Notes: generated by a model from the letters alone, not told the origin. Shown: positions 26,953-35,688, numbered from the stretch's first letter. The stretch: 64,000 nt of DNA from Streptomyces virginiae (GCF_000720455.1 NZ_JOAK01000007.1:1-64000), one strand, 5' to 3'. Program-made: numbers and translations.

Positions 26953-27861
26953 ATGTTGAACCTGGAGCGCCTGCGCACCCTCGACGCCCTCGCCCGCCAC
27001 GGCTCGGTCAGCGGGGCGGCCGACGGACTCCACGTCACCACCTCCGCCGTGTCCCAGCAGATGGCCAAGCTGGAACGCGAGGTCGGCCAGCCGCTGCTCG
27101 CCCGCAACGGCCGCGGCGTCCGACTCACCGACGCCGGGCGGCTGCTCGCCGACCACGCGGCCCGGATCATCTCCCAGGTCGAGCAGGCCCAGGCCGATGT
27201 CGAGGCCCAGCGCGGGTGCGCCGTCGGCGAGCTGCGCATCGGCGCCTTCCCGACCGCGATGCGCGGGCTGCTGCCCCGGGCCCTGTCCGCGCTGCGCACC
27301 GGCCATCCGGACCTGCGGGTCCGGGTGCGCGAGCAGGAACCGGAGGAGAGCATGGCGGCCGTCGTGCGCGGCGACCTGGACATGGCGCTGGCGATCGACT
27401 GGCACAACAAGCGGATGCCGGTGCCCGCGGAGCTCACCCGCACGCACCTGCTGGACGACTCCGTCGACATCGCGGTCCCGGCCGGGCACCGGCTGGCGGA
27501 CCGCGACACGATCTCCCTCGCCGAGTTCGGGGACGACGAGTGGATCTCCTGGAACGAGGGCCAGTTCTGTCACGAGTGGCTGGTCTTCACCCTGCGCGGT
27601 ACGGGCGTCGAGCCGCGCATCGCGCACATCGCCGAGGAGCACCACACCCAGCTCGCCTTCGTGGAGGCCGGGCTCGGGGTCTGCGTCGCGCCGAAGCTGG
27701 GACGCGGGCCGGTACCGCCGGGCGTGCGGCTGCTGCCCGTCTGTGACGCCGTGCGCCGCCACGTGTACGCCGTTTGGCGCGCGGACGCCGACCGGCGGCC
27801 CTCCATCCGGGCCGCGGTCGACGCCCTCCGCGCGACGGCCGCCGAGCTCCAGCACGCGTAG
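26953..27861 (+). CDS. LysR family transcriptional regulator
   Basis: 302 residues. N-terminal winged helix (LERLRTLDALARHGSVSGAADGLHVTTSAVSQQMAKLEREVGQPLLARNGRG) and a two-lobe effector-binding domain from about residue 90. TAGCAT (26940-26945) lies seven bases upstream of the ATG, so the mRNA is nearly leaderless. Probably activates the divergent EamA exporter in response to its substrate (inference from arrangement). Confidence 0.93.
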   Translation: MLNLERLRTLDALARHGSVSGAADGLHVTTSAVSQQMAKLEREVGQPLLARNGRGVRLTDAGRLLADHAARIISQVEQAQADVEAQRGCAVGELRIGAFPTAMRGLLPRALSALRTGHPDLRVRVREQEPEESMAAVVRGDLDMALAIDWHNKRMPVPAELTRTHLLDDSVDIAVPAGHRLADRDTISLAEFGDDEWISWNEGQFCHEWLVFTLRGTGVEPRIAHIAEEHHTQLAFVEAGLGVCVAPKLGRGPVPPGVRLLPVCDAVRRHVYAVWRADADRRPSIRAAVDALRATAAELQHA

Positions 27862-27884
27862 ACCGGCAGATCCCGCGCCCTGCG

Positions 27885-27916
27885 GATCCTGCGACCGTCA
27901 GATCTTGCGACCGTCA
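27885..27916. repeat. Tandem 16-bp repeat at the 3' junction of lysR and a flavin-barrel gene
   Basis: GATCCTGCGACCGTCA (27885-27900) is followed directly by GATCTTGCGACCGTCA (27901-27916) and a partial third unit, GATCTTGCG. The repeat covers the intergenic gap and the last codons of the minus-strand gene. Confidence 0.75.
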
Positions 27917-28372
27917 GATCTTGCGGAAGTCCCAGGAGACGACCGTGTCCGGGGTGAGGCGGATCCAGGCGTGCCGTCCGTCGTGCGGCATCTCCTCGAT
28001 CCCGAAGTTCTTGACCGGGAAGATCCGCTCGGGCTCCGCCAGTTCGGGGCACGGCTCGCCCGTGCGCGGGGCCTCTCCCACGAACACCGCGCTGCCGGAC
28101 AGCTCCACGCCGCGCAGCTCGTCGTAGGACTCGCCCGCGTCCACGACCACCGAGATCCGCGGGTCCTTGCGCAGGTCCGCCCAACGGCGGCTGCGGGTGA
28201 TCGAGTACAGCCACAGCGACGTGCCGTCCCACGCGAACCACAGGGCGCCCACGTGCGGGCGCCCGTCCGGCGAGACCGTCGCCACCCGGCAGGTCCGCTG
28301 TTCGCGCAGGAACGCGTCCACTTCCGCCCCGCTCATCATGATGCGGCGCCCCCGCCGCTGAGTCTCGTCCAT
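27914..28372 (-). CDS. PPOX-class FMN/F420-binding split-barrel protein
   Basis: 152 residues. Typical split barrel: FLREQRTCRVATVSPDGRPHVGALWFAWDGTSLWLYS and DPRISVVVDAGESYDELRGVELSGSAVFVGE. The C-terminal WIRLTPDTVVSWDFRKI is conserved in the group. Likely an F420- or FMN-dependent oxidoreductase of unknown substrate. AAGGGG precedes the ATG at 28372; the ATG at 28339 is possible. The 3' end lies in a tandem repeat. Confidence 0.85.
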   Translation of the reverse strand: MDETQRRGRRIMMSGAEVDAFLREQRTCRVATVSPDGRPHVGALWFAWDGTSLWLYSITRSRRWADLRKDPRISVVVDAGESYDELRGVELSGSAVFVGEAPRTGEPCPELAEPERIFPVKNFGIEEMPHDGRHAWIRLTPDTVVSWDFRKI

Positions 28373-28448
28373 CGGTCCCGCACCCCTTCACATCTGACTG
28401 TGTGTCAGGAATCATGAAGGCTCTTCCGACGCCACGCCAGGGGGAGTC

Positions 28449-29063
28449 ATGCCGGATCTCGATCCCGCCACCACCGCGCTGCTCACCGTCGAGTGCCAGA
28501 ACGGCGTCGTGGGCGAGGAGTCCGCGCTGCCCGAACTCGCCAAGGAGGCGCGGGACTCCGGGATGCTGGAACGGGTGGCCGCGCTGGTCGACGCGGCGCG
28601 CGGGGCCGGCGTACAGGTGCTGCACGCGGTCGCCGAGCGGCGGCCGGACGGGCTCGGGGCCAACAGCAACGCACGGCTCTTCCGGGCCGCCGGGAAACTG
28701 CCCGTGCGGCAGCTGACCGGGAGTCGCGCGGTGGAGGTGGCCGCGCCCATCACCGTGGCCGACCGGGACCTCGTCGTGCGCCGACTGCACGGGCTGTCGC
28801 CCATGGCCGGCACCGACCTCGACGCACTGCTGCGCAACCTCGGGATCCGGACCCTCGTCGTCACCGGGGTCTCCTCCAACATCGCGATCCCGAACACGGT
28901 CTTCGACGCCGTGAACCTGGGCTACCAGGTCGTCGTCCCGGCCGACGCCATCGCCGGGGTGCCCGCCTCCTGCACCGGCGAGGTGATCCGAAACTCGCTC
29001 GCGCTGGTGGCGGCCGTCACCACGACCGAGGCGCTGCTCGACGAGTGGGGCCGCGCGAGCTGA
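28449..29063 (+). CDS. Isochorismatase-fold protein lacking the catalytic triad
   Basis: 204 residues of the isochorismatase/nicotinamidase fold (ALLTVECQNGVVG, TDLDALLRNLGIRTLVVTGVSSNIAIPNTVFDAVNLGYQVVVPADAIAG). All three catalytic positions look changed: Asp to Glu15, Lys to Arg (VVRRLHG, about 111) and Cys to Ala (SSNIAI, about 146). Amidase chemistry needs the Cys, so this is either a true isochorismatase-type acid-catalysed enzyme (which lacks Cys but keeps Asp and Lys) or non-enzymatic. AGGGGGA precedes the ATG. Confidence 0.8.
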   Translation: MPDLDPATTALLTVECQNGVVGEESALPELAKEARDSGMLERVAALVDAARGAGVQVLHAVAERRPDGLGANSNARLFRAAGKLPVRQLTGSRAVEVAAPITVADRDLVVRRLHGLSPMAGTDLDALLRNLGIRTLVVTGVSSNIAIPNTVFDAVNLGYQVVVPADAIAGVPASCTGEVIRNSLALVAAVTTTEALLDEWGRAS

Positions 29064-29298
29064 CCGCAGCGCACACATCCGGACAAGCTGGGTAGCCGTC
29101 CGGTGAACCGGCGGCGCCCAGGGGCGGTGCGGCGTCCGCAACGTCGCACGTCGCCGCGTCGGCCGTGCGGTGATCGCTCGCAGTGACGGACCGGTCGCAC
29201 CCTGTCTGAGCTGCCCGAACGACCATTCGGGCACCGGTATGCGAACAGGGTGTCCGTAAATCGGTCGTCGATGTGCAATGCCCCTTCGGCTCAGCAAG

Positions 29299-29355
29299 GA
29301 TTCGATGCAACAGGGCGCGATTCGCAAAGTATTCATCGCGTTCAACCATCGAATC
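29299..29355 (+). repeat. Inverted repeat in the leader of the SSI gene
   Basis: GATTCGATG (29299-29307) and CATCGAATC (29347-29355) are perfect complements with a 39-base loop, ending just before the purine-rich ribosome-binding region at 29357-29364. Could fold the leader or be an operator half-site pair. Confidence 0.45.
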
Positions 29356-29371
29356 GAAAGTGAGTCTTCTC

Positions 29372-29800
29372 GTGCGTCACCGTCGCTCAGCCGCCGTCTC
29401 CGCCGCCGCACTCCTCTGTCTGGCCGGTGCCACCGGCATCGCGCAGGCTCAGCCCGACAGCCTCTACGCCCCCTCGGCCATGGTCTTCAGCGTCGCCCAG
29501 GGGGACGACGTGGCCGCGCCCACCGTCGTCCGCGCCACCACGGTCAGCTGCGCGCCCGGCGCACGGGGGACGCACCCCGACCCCAAGGCCGCGTGCGCGG
29601 CCCTGAAGTCCACCGGCGGCGCGTTCGACCGGCTGCTGTCCGAGCCGAACCCGGACCGGGCGTGCCCGATGCACTACGCCCCCGTCACCGTGTCCGCGGT
29701 CGGCGTGTGGGAGGGCCGCCGCGTGGCCTGGGACCACACGTTCGCCAACTCCTGCACCATGGCGGCGACCCTGAACGGCAACGCCGTCTTCGCGTTCTGA
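29372..29800 (+). CDS. Subtilisin inhibitor-like protein (SSI family), secreted
   Basis: 142 residues from GTG 29372 (AAAGTGAG 7 bases upstream); GTG 29360 is the alternative. Signal peptide of about 26 residues (RHRRSAAVSAAALLCLAGATGIAQA), then a mature SSI domain with LYAPSAMVFSV, four cysteines (SCAPG, KAACAAL, RACPM, NSCTM) and the C-terminal AVFAF. The reactive loop reads CPM-HYAPV, so P1 is Met as in SSI itself, but P1' is His where SSI has Val. Inhibits subtilisin-like and possibly endogenous proteases outside the cell. Ends at a hairpin terminator. Confidence 0.93.
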   Translation: MRHRRSAAVSAAALLCLAGATGIAQAQPDSLYAPSAMVFSVAQGDDVAAPTVVRATTVSCAPGARGTHPDPKAACAALKSTGGAFDRLLSEPNPDRACPMHYAPVTVSAVGVWEGRRVAWDHTFANSCTMAATLNGNAVFAF

Positions 29801-29812
29801 CCGGGCGCTACC

Positions 29813-29845
29813 CCGGACGGCGCCACGGGAGGGGGCGCCGTCCGG
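29813..29845. terminator. Hairpin terminator between SSI and DUF2252 genes
   Basis: CCGGACGGCGCC (29813-29824) pairs perfectly with GGCGCCGTCCGG (29834-29845), loop of 9, between convergent genes. Confidence 0.75.
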
Positions 29846-29853
29846 ACGCGCGC

Positions 29854-31284
29854 TCAGGCCGCCGGAAGTTCCCGGACGGGCAGGCGGCCCGCCCGCACCG
29901 CGTCGACGAGGGCCTGGTGATCGCGTTCGTTCTGGTCGGCGTACGCCTCGGCGAACTCCGCGAGCGCCCGGTCGAAGACATCGCCGCGGCCGAGGTACGC
30001 GGCGATCGCCACCCGGTCACCGGACCGCGCGTGCGCGCGGGCCAGCGTCATCCCGCAGGCGTTGCCGAAGGTCTCCAGCTGCGCGGGTGGCATGGTCTCC
30101 GGCATCGCGATGCCCTTCCAGTCCCGCAACTGGCGGACGTAGAAGTCCCGTTTCCTGCCGTCGATGCCGTCCACCCGCTCCCAGCCGAGGAAGATGTCGC
30201 TCGCCGCCTGCATCAACCGCTGTCCCGAGACCACGCGTTCGCCCTGGTTCCGGTACAGGCTGGCGCCGACGTGGTCGGCGAGCACGGAGGTGTCGGCCTC
30301 CTTGGCCTGGAGGAAGAGCGGGTCGCGGCCGTCCCTGCCGAGCAGGAGCAGGATCCAGCACCGGGTGCCGACGCTGCCGACGCCGACCACCTTGCGGGCG
30401 ACGTCCACCAGGCGGTAGTCCTCCAGCAGGGCGCGCCGGTTGCTCTCCAGCGTGTGGCCGTAGTGGCCGACCAGGGAGCTCAGCCGGTCCACGAGCTCGT
30501 CGCGCTCGTCATCCGGCAGCAGGTCGCCGAGCGGCACCAGCAGCGGGGGGTCCGCCGCGATCCGCGGGCTGCCGTCGACCACCTCGGTGAGCTTGTCGAA
30601 GACCTGCAGGCTGTCGCGCGAGCGGGCCTTCGCCATCGCCGTGGCCAGCTTCTTGCGCCCGCGCTTGTCGAGCTGTTCGGTGACGAGGGCCTCCAGGCCC
30701 TCCGCGTCGATCTTCGCGTACCAGACGTCGAGATTGCCCATCCCGGCGAAGCCGATCATGGCCTCGCGGTACGAACGCACCGCGGAGTTCACGATGCGGG
30801 CGCGCTCCGCTTCGTCGAAGCCGTTCGCCCGGGCGGCGATGACGAGACTCGCGGACAGCCGTTTGACGTCCCACTCCCAGGGTCCGGGCAGCGTCTCGTC
30901 GAAGTCGTTGATGTCGAACATGAGCCGGCGCTCCGGCGAGGCCAGCAGGCGGAAGTTCAGCAGGTGCGCGTCACCGCAGAGCTGTACCGCGATCCCCGAG
31001 TCGGGGCTGCCGGCGAGGTCGGACGCCATGATCGCGGCGGCTCCGCGGTAGAAGCGGAACGGAGATTCCGTCATCCGCGCGTAGCGGATCGGGACCAGGT
31101 CGGGTACCCGCGTCGCGGACTGCGCCTCCAGGATCGCCAACGGGTCCGGCCGCTCGGGGGAGGGCTGGTACACGGCGTGCCCCGACCGGGGGCAACGGCC
31201 GCGGGCCTCCTTGCCGATGGCCGCGCGCTCCTCGGGCGTGGCCCCGGGCACCGCGCGCATCGCTGTGATCGCACTCCGGGACAT
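29854..31284 (-). CDS. DUF2252 family protein
   Basis: 476 residues. The conserved core is LCGDAHLLNFRLL, MFDINDFDE and GPWEWDVKRLSASL, resembling the GDxHxxN and DxD segments of aminoglycoside-phosphotransferase-like kinases, so a nucleotide-dependent transferase is suspected but unproven. No signal peptide. AGGAGGG is 8 bases upstream of ATG 31284. Upstream lies a CTGA-type tandem repeat of unknown role. Convergent with the SSI gene. Confidence 0.85.
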   Translation of the reverse strand: MSRSAITAMRAVPGATPEERAAIGKEARGRCPRSGHAVYQPSPERPDPLAILEAQSATRVPDLVPIRYARMTESPFRFYRGAAAIMASDLAGSPDSGIAVQLCGDAHLLNFRLLASPERRLMFDINDFDETLPGPWEWDVKRLSASLVIAARANGFDEAERARIVNSAVRSYREAMIGFAGMGNLDVWYAKIDAEGLEALVTEQLDKRGRKKLATAMAKARSRDSLQVFDKLTEVVDGSPRIAADPPLLVPLGDLLPDDERDELVDRLSSLVGHYGHTLESNRRALLEDYRLVDVARKVVGVGSVGTRCWILLLLGRDGRDPLFLQAKEADTSVLADHVGASLYRNQGERVVSGQRLMQAASDIFLGWERVDGIDGRKRDFYVRQLRDWKGIAMPETMPPAQLETFGNACGMTLARAHARSGDRVAIAAYLGRGDVFDRALAEFAEAYADQNERDHQALVDAVRAGRLPVRELPAA

Positions 31285-31293
31285 GAGGCCCTC

Positions 31294-31346
31294 CTGACTG
31301 ACTGCCGCACTGACTGACTGCCGCACTGACTGACTGGCTGACTGCC
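31294..31346. repeat. Tandem repeat upstream of the DUF2252 start
   Basis: CTGACTGACTGCCGCA occurs twice exactly (31294-31309, 31310-31325) and a third time diverged (from 31326), with CTGA tetranucleotide steps inside each. It lies just 10 bases upstream of the DUF2252 start codon, i.e. in its leader or promoter. Confidence 0.8.
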
Positions 31347-31482
31347 TCGCCGACCGCCTGGTCCGACCGGTCCGCTGCGCGCCCGACCGCCCGACCGCCC
31401 GCGGTCGTGCGCACGCCGCCCGCACCACGGGAACGGCTGCCGGGCCGGGTCCCGGGGTGCCTGGGGGCGGCGGCCCCGCCTG

Positions 31483-31821
31483 TCAGCCCATGGCGTCCAT
31501 CTCGGCCTGGGCCTCGGCCTCGGCGACGGCGATGGCCACGCCGAGCGCCCGGGTGATGTTGCCGGCGGCCGTCATGACGCGGGCGGTGCCGACGATGGGG
31601 GCGATGGCGACCAGGACGTCCTGCAACTGCTCGGCCGTCAGACCGGCCTTGAGCGCGGGGTCGATGTGCGCGACGTAGGAGATCGGGGGAGCGTCCGAGG
31701 CGGCGAGGGCCGCGATCCGGATCAGGAGCAACATGTTCGGGTCCATCCCGCAACGCTCGAGCGAATCGCCCGTCATGGCGGCGAGGGTGTCCAGAACCGG
31801 GGTTTCAGATGCAGTGGACAT
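31483..31821 (-). CDS. Carboxymuconolactone decarboxylase (CMD/AhpD-like) family protein
   Basis: 112 residues, all-helical CMD fold: MDPNMLLLIRIAALAASDAPPISYVAH, then GLTAEQLQDVLVAIAPIVGTARVMTAAGNITRALG. The CxxC of AhpD peroxidoredoxins is absent, so it is not a redox AhpD. It may be a CMD-like hydrolase or a structural homologue. AGGAGGA is 10 bases before the ATG. A minus-strand TAGAGT at 31915-31920 could be the -10. Confidence 0.85.
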   Translation of the reverse strand: MSTASETPVLDTLAAMTGDSLERCGMDPNMLLLIRIAALAASDAPPISYVAHIDPALKAGLTAEQLQDVLVAIAPIVGTARVMTAAGNITRALGVAIAVAEAEAQAEMDAMG

Positions 31822-32128
31822 GTCGCATGTCCTCCTGGGGTGTTGTCGCGCCTGGCGCGGGGACTGGGGCCAAGGGAGCGGCCGCCCCGAGTCCCGGCAC
31901 GCCGCCTCGCCCTCAACTCTAGGTCTGCCGACCGCCGGGCGCGCGAGGGCGCGCAGCGGTCACCGTACGCGGCGGGCGCGTTGCGCAGGGACACCGGCCG
32001 AAGGGGTGCGCCGGCGGCCTCCGGGCCTGCCGCCCGGGCCCGCGGCGGGCCCGGGCGCCCACGGGGATGCGGGGGCGGGGCGTGCTGCGCAGCATGGAAA
32101 CAGCCCGTCCGACCTAGGGGGCCCTTCC
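31822..32128. other. 307-bp divergent intergenic region
   Basis: Between the CMD gene and the Het-C-like gene. Probable minus-strand -10 TAGAGT (31920-31915). AGGGGG at 32117-32122 is the plus-strand Shine-Dalgarno. No RNA gene or conserved ORF is visible. Confidence 0.4.
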
Positions 32129-33100
32129 GTGAAGAGACCGAGCCCCGCACCGGTGGCCCTGCTGGCGGCCGCACTCACCGCCGTCACCGCTCTCGTCGCC
32201 CTGCCGGGCGGCCGGGCGGCCGCGTTCACGGGGGACAACCACGAGGACATCACCCGGCGCGCGCTGCCCTGGGAGCCCGCCACCCTGACCGCCATGGCCG
32301 ACGCCCGCGACGGGGCGGTCAACGCCGACGACAAGCGCCCGTACTTCGACCTCGGACCCCTGCACTGCGACAACGCCGACTACCTGGCGCCGCGCCACGC
32401 CCGCGACTACCCCCGCACCCGGGACGAGGCCAGCACCGAGCTCGTCGCCTGCGTCGGTACGTCCGTGGCGCGTTTCCGCAAGGCCGTACGGGCGGCCGAC
32501 GGCCTCGTCGACGCCCACGGCCGCGTGCGCGCGGACCAGACCGACCTGTCCACGCCCTGCACCTGGGACGAGCGGCCCGGACCGGCCAAGTGCGCCGTCC
32601 TCGAACAGCTCGGCCGCGGCTGGCACCCGCTGGAGGACTTCTACTCGCACTCCAACTGGGCCGACCGGGCGGCTCCCGGCGCGCTCGGGATCGCCAACCC
32701 GCCGGGGCTGGACCGCAGCGAGGTCGCCCCGTTCTTCGACATCCGCCGCTACAGCGCGATGGAGGACGCCGACTGGACCCGGGAGGTCCGCGCCCTCGTC
32801 CCCGAGGACCTGGCGACCGGCTGCTACCCGGACTTCGACTCCACCGGAGTCAAACCCGCGAGCTGCCACGGCCGTGTCGCCCACAACCGCGACCTGAACA
32901 AGGACACACCCGCGTCCGCCCGCGCGAAGACGGACGACAACTTCCGCCGGGCCACCGCGGGGGCGACGGCGGAGATCGCCCGCCAGTGGAAGTCGTTCGA
33001 GGACGAACTCCGCTCCGCCTACCCCGAGGGCGGGCGCGGCGCACAGATGGTCTGCGCCCTCGTCCACGACGACCCGGTGACCGACTGTCCGTCCGGCTGA
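32129..33100 (+). CDS. Secreted Het-C/zinc-dependent phospholipase C-like protein
   Basis: 323 residues from GTG 32129 (CTAGGGGG upstream). Sec-type signal peptide (about 1-33: PVALLAAALTAVTALVALPGGRAAA). The mature part starts FTGDNHEDITRRALPW and contains GRGWHPLEDFYSHSNWAD, the metal-ligand His/Asp signature of Het-C and zinc-dependent phospholipase C folds. About four conserved cysteines (LHCDN, ACVG, PCTW, KCAV) suggest disulfides. Function in Streptomyces unknown; likely a secreted hydrolase or surface protein. Confidence 0.8.
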   Translation: MKRPSPAPVALLAAALTAVTALVALPGGRAAAFTGDNHEDITRRALPWEPATLTAMADARDGAVNADDKRPYFDLGPLHCDNADYLAPRHARDYPRTRDEASTELVACVGTSVARFRKAVRAADGLVDAHGRVRADQTDLSTPCTWDERPGPAKCAVLEQLGRGWHPLEDFYSHSNWADRAAPGALGIANPPGLDRSEVAPFFDIRRYSAMEDADWTREVRALVPEDLATGCYPDFDSTGVKPASCHGRVAHNRDLNKDTPASARAKTDDNFRRATAGATAEIARQWKSFEDELRSAYPEGGRGAQMVCALVHDDPVTDCPSG

Positions 33101-33152
33101 CTTCCGGGCGGGTCGTCCGGCCTGTCCGGCCGGCGGCTGGAAACATGCATGC

Positions 33153-34787
33153 ATGGCATCCAGGGCAGGGACGGCGACCGGGAACCCGGCCAAGGCGCGA
33201 CTCGTTCTGATGACACTCGCGGCGGGCCAGTTCCTGATGGCGCTCGACAGCTCCGTCATGAACGTCTCCATCGCCACGGTCGCCGACGACATCGGTACGA
33301 CCGTCACCGGGATCCAGGGCGCCATCACCGCCTACACCCTAGTGATGGCCATGCTCATGATCCCCGGCGGCAAGGTCGGGGTGCTGATCGGCCGCAAGCG
33401 CGCCTTCCTCATCGGCTGCGTCATCTACGGCTGCGGCTCCCTCGTCACCTCGCTGGCACCCAACCTCACGGTGCTGCTGATCGGCTGGTCCTTCCTGGAG
33501 GGAGTGGGGGCGGCGCTCATCCTGCCCGCGATCGTCGCACTCGTCGCCGGCAACTTCCCCGTCGAACGCCGCCCCGCCGCCTACGGTCTCGTCGCGGCCG
33601 CCGGCGCCATCGCCATCGCACTCGGGCCCCTCATCGGCGGCATCGCCACGACCTACTTCTCCTGGCGGTGGGTCTTCGCCGGCGAGGTGCTGGTCGTGGC
33701 CGGCATCCTCCTGCTCGCCCGCCCCATCGCGGACGCCGTGAGCGAGGAACGCCCGCGCATCGACCTCGTCGGCGCCGTCCTGTCGGCGCTCGGGCTCGGG
33801 ATCTTCGTCTACGGCGTGCTCCGCTCCGACGAGTGGGGCTGGTTCAGGCCGAAGACGGGCGGCCCCGCCTGGTTCGGGGTCTCCCTGACCGTCTGGCTGA
33901 TGCTGCTCGGGATCTTCCTCGTCTGGCTCTTCCTCCGCTGGGAGCACCGTCTCGTCAGGCAGCGCCGAGAACCCCTCGTCGACCCGGCCATGCTGGAGAA
34001 CAAGCAGCTCACCGGCGGGCTGACCATGTTCTTCTTCCAGTACCTCGTGATGATGGGCGTCTTCTTCGTCGTCCCGCTCTACCTGTCGGTGGCCCTCGGA
34101 CTGTCGGCACTGGCCACCGGCGCCCGGCTGCTGCCCCTGTCGGTCACCCTGCTGGCCGCCGCCGTCCTGATCCCGCGGTACCTCCCCGAGGTGTCGCCGC
34201 GCCGTGTGGTCCGGCTCGGGACCCTGGCCCTGCTGGTGGGCGCGGTGATCCTCATGGCGGCGCTCGACGCCGACGCCGGGGCGGAGGTGGTCACCGTCCC
34301 CCTGCTGCTGATCGGGCTCGGGATGGGCGCGCTGGCGTCCCAGCTCGGAGCGGTCACCGTGTCGGCGGTGCCGCAGGCGCAGTCCGCGGAGGTCGGCGGC
34401 GTCCAGAACGCCGTCACCAACCTCGGCTCCTCCATCGGCACCGCACTCGCCGGATCGATCATGATCGCGGCGCTCACGTCCTCCTTCCTGACGAGCGTCC
34501 AGGCGAACCCGGACGTTCCGAGCACCGTCAAGAGCCAGGCGACCGTGCAGCTCGCGAGCGGCGCGCCCTTCCTGTCGGACGCCCAGCTGGAGAGCTCGCT
34601 CGCCGAAGCGGGCGTCAGCCCGGAGGTGACCGAGGCCGCACTGGGGGCGAACGCGGAGGCGAGGCTGGACGGGTTGCGGGCGGCCCTGTCCGTCCTGTCC
34701 TTCGCCGCGCTCATCGCGCTGTTCTTCACCCAGCGCATCCCGGTGGCCCAGGCCTCCTCGACGCAGGCGGGCGCGCCGCCCGCGTGA
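33153..34787 (+). CDS. MFS transporter, DHA2 (EmrB/QacA-like) family
   Basis: 544 residues with 14 predicted helices. Motifs: LDSSVMNVSIATVADDIG in TM1 (the D-x-S/T-x-V-N-V-A-L motif of drug:H+ antiporters), PGGKVGVLIGRKR (motif A) and GPLIGGIATTYFSWRWVF (motif C). Exports drugs or metabolites, with proton exchange. The Shine-Dalgarno is weak (GGAAAC). No dedicated regulator is adjacent. Confidence 0.92.
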   Translation: MASRAGTATGNPAKARLVLMTLAAGQFLMALDSSVMNVSIATVADDIGTTVTGIQGAITAYTLVMAMLMIPGGKVGVLIGRKRAFLIGCVIYGCGSLVTSLAPNLTVLLIGWSFLEGVGAALILPAIVALVAGNFPVERRPAAYGLVAAAGAIAIALGPLIGGIATTYFSWRWVFAGEVLVVAGILLLARPIADAVSEERPRIDLVGAVLSALGLGIFVYGVLRSDEWGWFRPKTGGPAWFGVSLTVWLMLLGIFLVWLFLRWEHRLVRQRREPLVDPAMLENKQLTGGLTMFFFQYLVMMGVFFVVPLYLSVALGLSALATGARLLPLSVTLLAAAVLIPRYLPEVSPRRVVRLGTLALLVGAVILMAALDADAGAEVVTVPLLLIGLGMGALASQLGAVTVSAVPQAQSAEVGGVQNAVTNLGSSIGTALAGSIMIAALTSSFLTSVQANPDVPSTVKSQATVQLASGAPFLSDAQLESSLAEAGVSPEVTEAALGANAEARLDGLRAALSVLSFAALIALFFTQRIPVAQASSTQAGAPPA

Positions 34788-34839
34788 CGGCGCGAAAATC
34801 CTTCGATCGTGCACGTTGCTTGCCCTATAGCCTGGGAAA

Positions 34840-35688
34840 ATGCTCACAGAAGTGATCGCGACCCGCTATGTGACGCCCCTGCGTGAGGGCGGCTCGCTCC
34901 CGGGAATCGTCGAGGCCGACGACCTCGGTACCTACGTCATGAAGTTCACCGGAGCCGGCCAGGGCCGCAAGACCCTGGTCGCCGAGGTCATCTGCGGCCG
35001 CCTGGCCCAGCGGCTGGGGCTGAGGGTCCCCACGCTGGTGCAGATGCAGCTCGACCCCGTGATCGGGCTCGCCGAGCCCGACCAGGAGGTCCAGGAGCTG
35101 CTCAAGGCCAGCGGCGGCCTCAACCTCGGCATGGACTACCTGCCGGGCTCCATCGGCTTCGACCCGCTCGCGTACCGGGTGGACCCGGCCGAGGCGGGGC
35201 GCGTGATCTGGTTCGACGCCCTGATCAACAACGTCGACCGGTCGTGGCGCAACCCGAACATGCTGGTCTGGCACGGGGACCTGTGGCTCATCGACCACGG
35301 CGCCACCATGATCTGGCACCACAACTGGCCCACCGCGCGGGCCGCCGCCGCCAAGCCGTACAACGCCTCCGACCACGTACTCGCCCCCGTGGGCCCGGAC
35401 ATCGAGGGCGCGGCCGCCCTGCTCGCGCCCCTGGTCACCGAGGAACTGCTCACCGAGGTCACCGCGGAGGTCCCGGACGAGTGGCTGGTCGACGAGCCGG
35501 GATTCGACACCACCGACGCGCTGCGCCGGGCCTACGTGGAGGCGTTGCTGCCGCGCGCGGCCACGATCCACGAGAGGATCTCGCTGGAGGCCGAGGTGAA
35601 GGCACCGGCCGGCCCTCCCGGCTGGCTCACCGACCACCTGCCGGAATGGCCCCACAAGACCCACAAGAAGAAGAGCGGCGACGAGTGA
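34840..35688 (+). CDS. HipA-like Ser/Thr kinase domain protein
   Basis: 282 residues, shorter than HipA (about 440) because the HipA_N-1 domain is absent. Kinase residues: beta-3 lysine in YVMKFTG; catalytic aspartate and Asn in INNVDRSWRNPNML; metal-binding Asp in LIDHGATM (DHG in place of DFG). A probable -10, TATAGC (34826-34831), lies a few bases upstream. The downstream DUF3037 gene overlaps by four bases (GTGA), so the two are co-translated. No antitoxin HipB is encoded. Function unknown; target phosphorylation is inferred. Confidence 0.85.
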   Translation: MLTEVIATRYVTPLREGGSLPGIVEADDLGTYVMKFTGAGQGRKTLVAEVICGRLAQRLGLRVPTLVQMQLDPVIGLAEPDQEVQELLKASGGLNLGMDYLPGSIGFDPLAYRVDPAEAGRVIWFDALINNVDRSWRNPNMLVWHGDLWLIDHGATMIWHHNWPTARAAAAKPYNASDHVLAPVGPDIEGAAALLAPLVTEELLTEVTAEVPDEWLVDEPGFDTTDALRRAYVEALLPRAATIHERISLEAEVKAPAGPPGWLTDHLPEWPHKTHKKKSGDE

